A stretch of 34,421 bases of DNA from Planctomycetota bacterium. Lineage in GTDB: Bacteria > Planctomycetota > Planctomycetia > Pirellulales > Pirellulaceae. The stretch spans positions 1 through 34,421 of the forward strand of contig JAGWWZ010000040.1 in NCBI GenBank assembly GCA_018970165.1, given 5' to 3'. Both the position numbers and the translations under genes were made by a program. Positions 34,256-34,421 of the stretch are shown here, piece by piece. Positions within the stretch are counted from its first letter, which is position 1. Each line of letters opens with the position of its first letter. The notes under the pieces were generated by a model, which was given only the letters and a program-made list of their open reading frames with translations, was not told the origin of the DNA and did no database searches.

Positions 34256-34421
34256 TCAGTCTCCTTCCCAGTTGGAGGTGTCGTCGGCCGCAGCACGCGT
34301 GCACAAGGCTGCCATAACATTAAGCGAAATAGATTGATTCATGAAGGTGACATGGCCATCTGCGAAAAGGGCATGCATGCCGCCCGCGTGAAAGGAATAG
34401 GGTTCGTTATCGTTTCGAGCA
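34256..34421 (-). CDS. DUF1559 family protein, C-terminal fragment
   Basis: Cut by the right edge of the window; the start lies beyond 34421. The 54 visible codons read through YSFHAGGMHALFADGHVTF, the closing signature of DUF1559 proteins (His-x-Gly-Gly, then Phe-Ala-Asp-Gly-His-Val), then end in TNWEGD-like sequence at TGA 34258-34256. The pilin-like N-terminus cannot be seen. It is the most upstream visible gene of the operon that continues with the M3 peptidase; its last codons contain the ribosome binding site for that gene. Confidence 0.85.
   Translation of the reverse strand, partial: ARNDNEPYSFHAGGMHALFADGHVTFMNQSISLNVMAALCTRAAADDTSNWEGD

Noticed and set aside
1-34421. CRISPR arrays, tRNA, rRNA, insertion sequences, phage genes
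   Set aside because: I found no regularly spaced repeats, cloverleaf-like tRNA sequence, transposase motifs or terminal inverted repeats with direct duplications.
1-34421. Frequent CGATCG/GATCG hexamers (for example near 118, 7207, 6241, 16125) as a repeat signal
   Set aside because: They are spread through coding DNA and match preferred Ile-Asp-Arg codons; without a count against expectation I do not claim enrichment.

Overview
The window looks like chromosomal DNA from a planctomycete, most likely of the Pirellulales / Rhodopirellula-like group. Supporting signs are two DUF1559 prepilin-like proteins (one cut by the right edge), a secreted CSPTR sulfatase, a secreted AhpD-like protein, a Tat-exported TIM-barrel protein, an adenylosuccinate synthetase whose P-loop reads GDEAKG, weak ribosome binding sites with frequent GTG or TTG starts, and operons packed with ATGA/GTGA/TTGA overlaps. 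I see no rRNA, tRNA, CRISPR array, phage, transposase or insertion sequence. About 30 genes are supported and coding density is high.

Layout. 1-176: the end of an RluA-type pseudouridine synthase. 183-3089 (minus): a DUF420/CtaM-like membrane protein and a large degenerate HD-GYP + PAS + GGDEF signalling protein, the latter preceded by a possible 15-codon coupled leader ORF. 3520-6444 (plus): an operon of flotillin floA, a low-complexity protein, hisI and mutM, ending at a possible terminator that overlaps a good promoter. 6557-9895 (plus): a small secreted protein, a DUF1559 pseudopilin and a secreted double AhpD-like protein. 9892-12391 (minus): a three-gene overlapping operon of a membrane-anchored protein, an HTTM-like integral membrane protein and a Tat-exported sugar isomerase-like protein. 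12616-15994 (plus): purA, uppS and a lipoprotein phosphodiesterase/nuclease. 16095-24434 (minus): prpB, prpC, an enoyl-CoA hydratase, a PqiA-like protein and an FAD oxidoreductase form a tight operon; a secreted lineage protein and a sulfatase follow. 24794-29709 (plus, divergent): prpD, an acyl-CoA carboxylase carboxyltransferase subunit and a full-length AtuA-type protein. 29873-34421 (minus): DUF1559 C-terminus, M3 peptidase, acetate kinase and a shortened MnmE-like GTPase, all overlapping or abutting.

How the genes work together. The clearest metabolic unit is the divergent pair of operons around 24435-24793. Methylisocitrate lyase, methylcitrate synthase and methylcitrate dehydratase give a methylcitrate route from propionyl-CoA to pyruvate plus succinate. 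A crotonase, a biotin-dependent carboxyltransferase without its biotin carboxylase, and an AtuA-family protein suggest that an upstream branched or isoprenoid-like acyl-CoA is fed into it. This is the best candidate for an uncharacterised pathway. The second unusual unit is the acetate kinase / MnmE-like pair, in which the GTPase lacks the C-terminal Cys motif and part of the N-terminal domain of normal MnmE. All functional statements rest on recognising motifs by eye; no database search was run.
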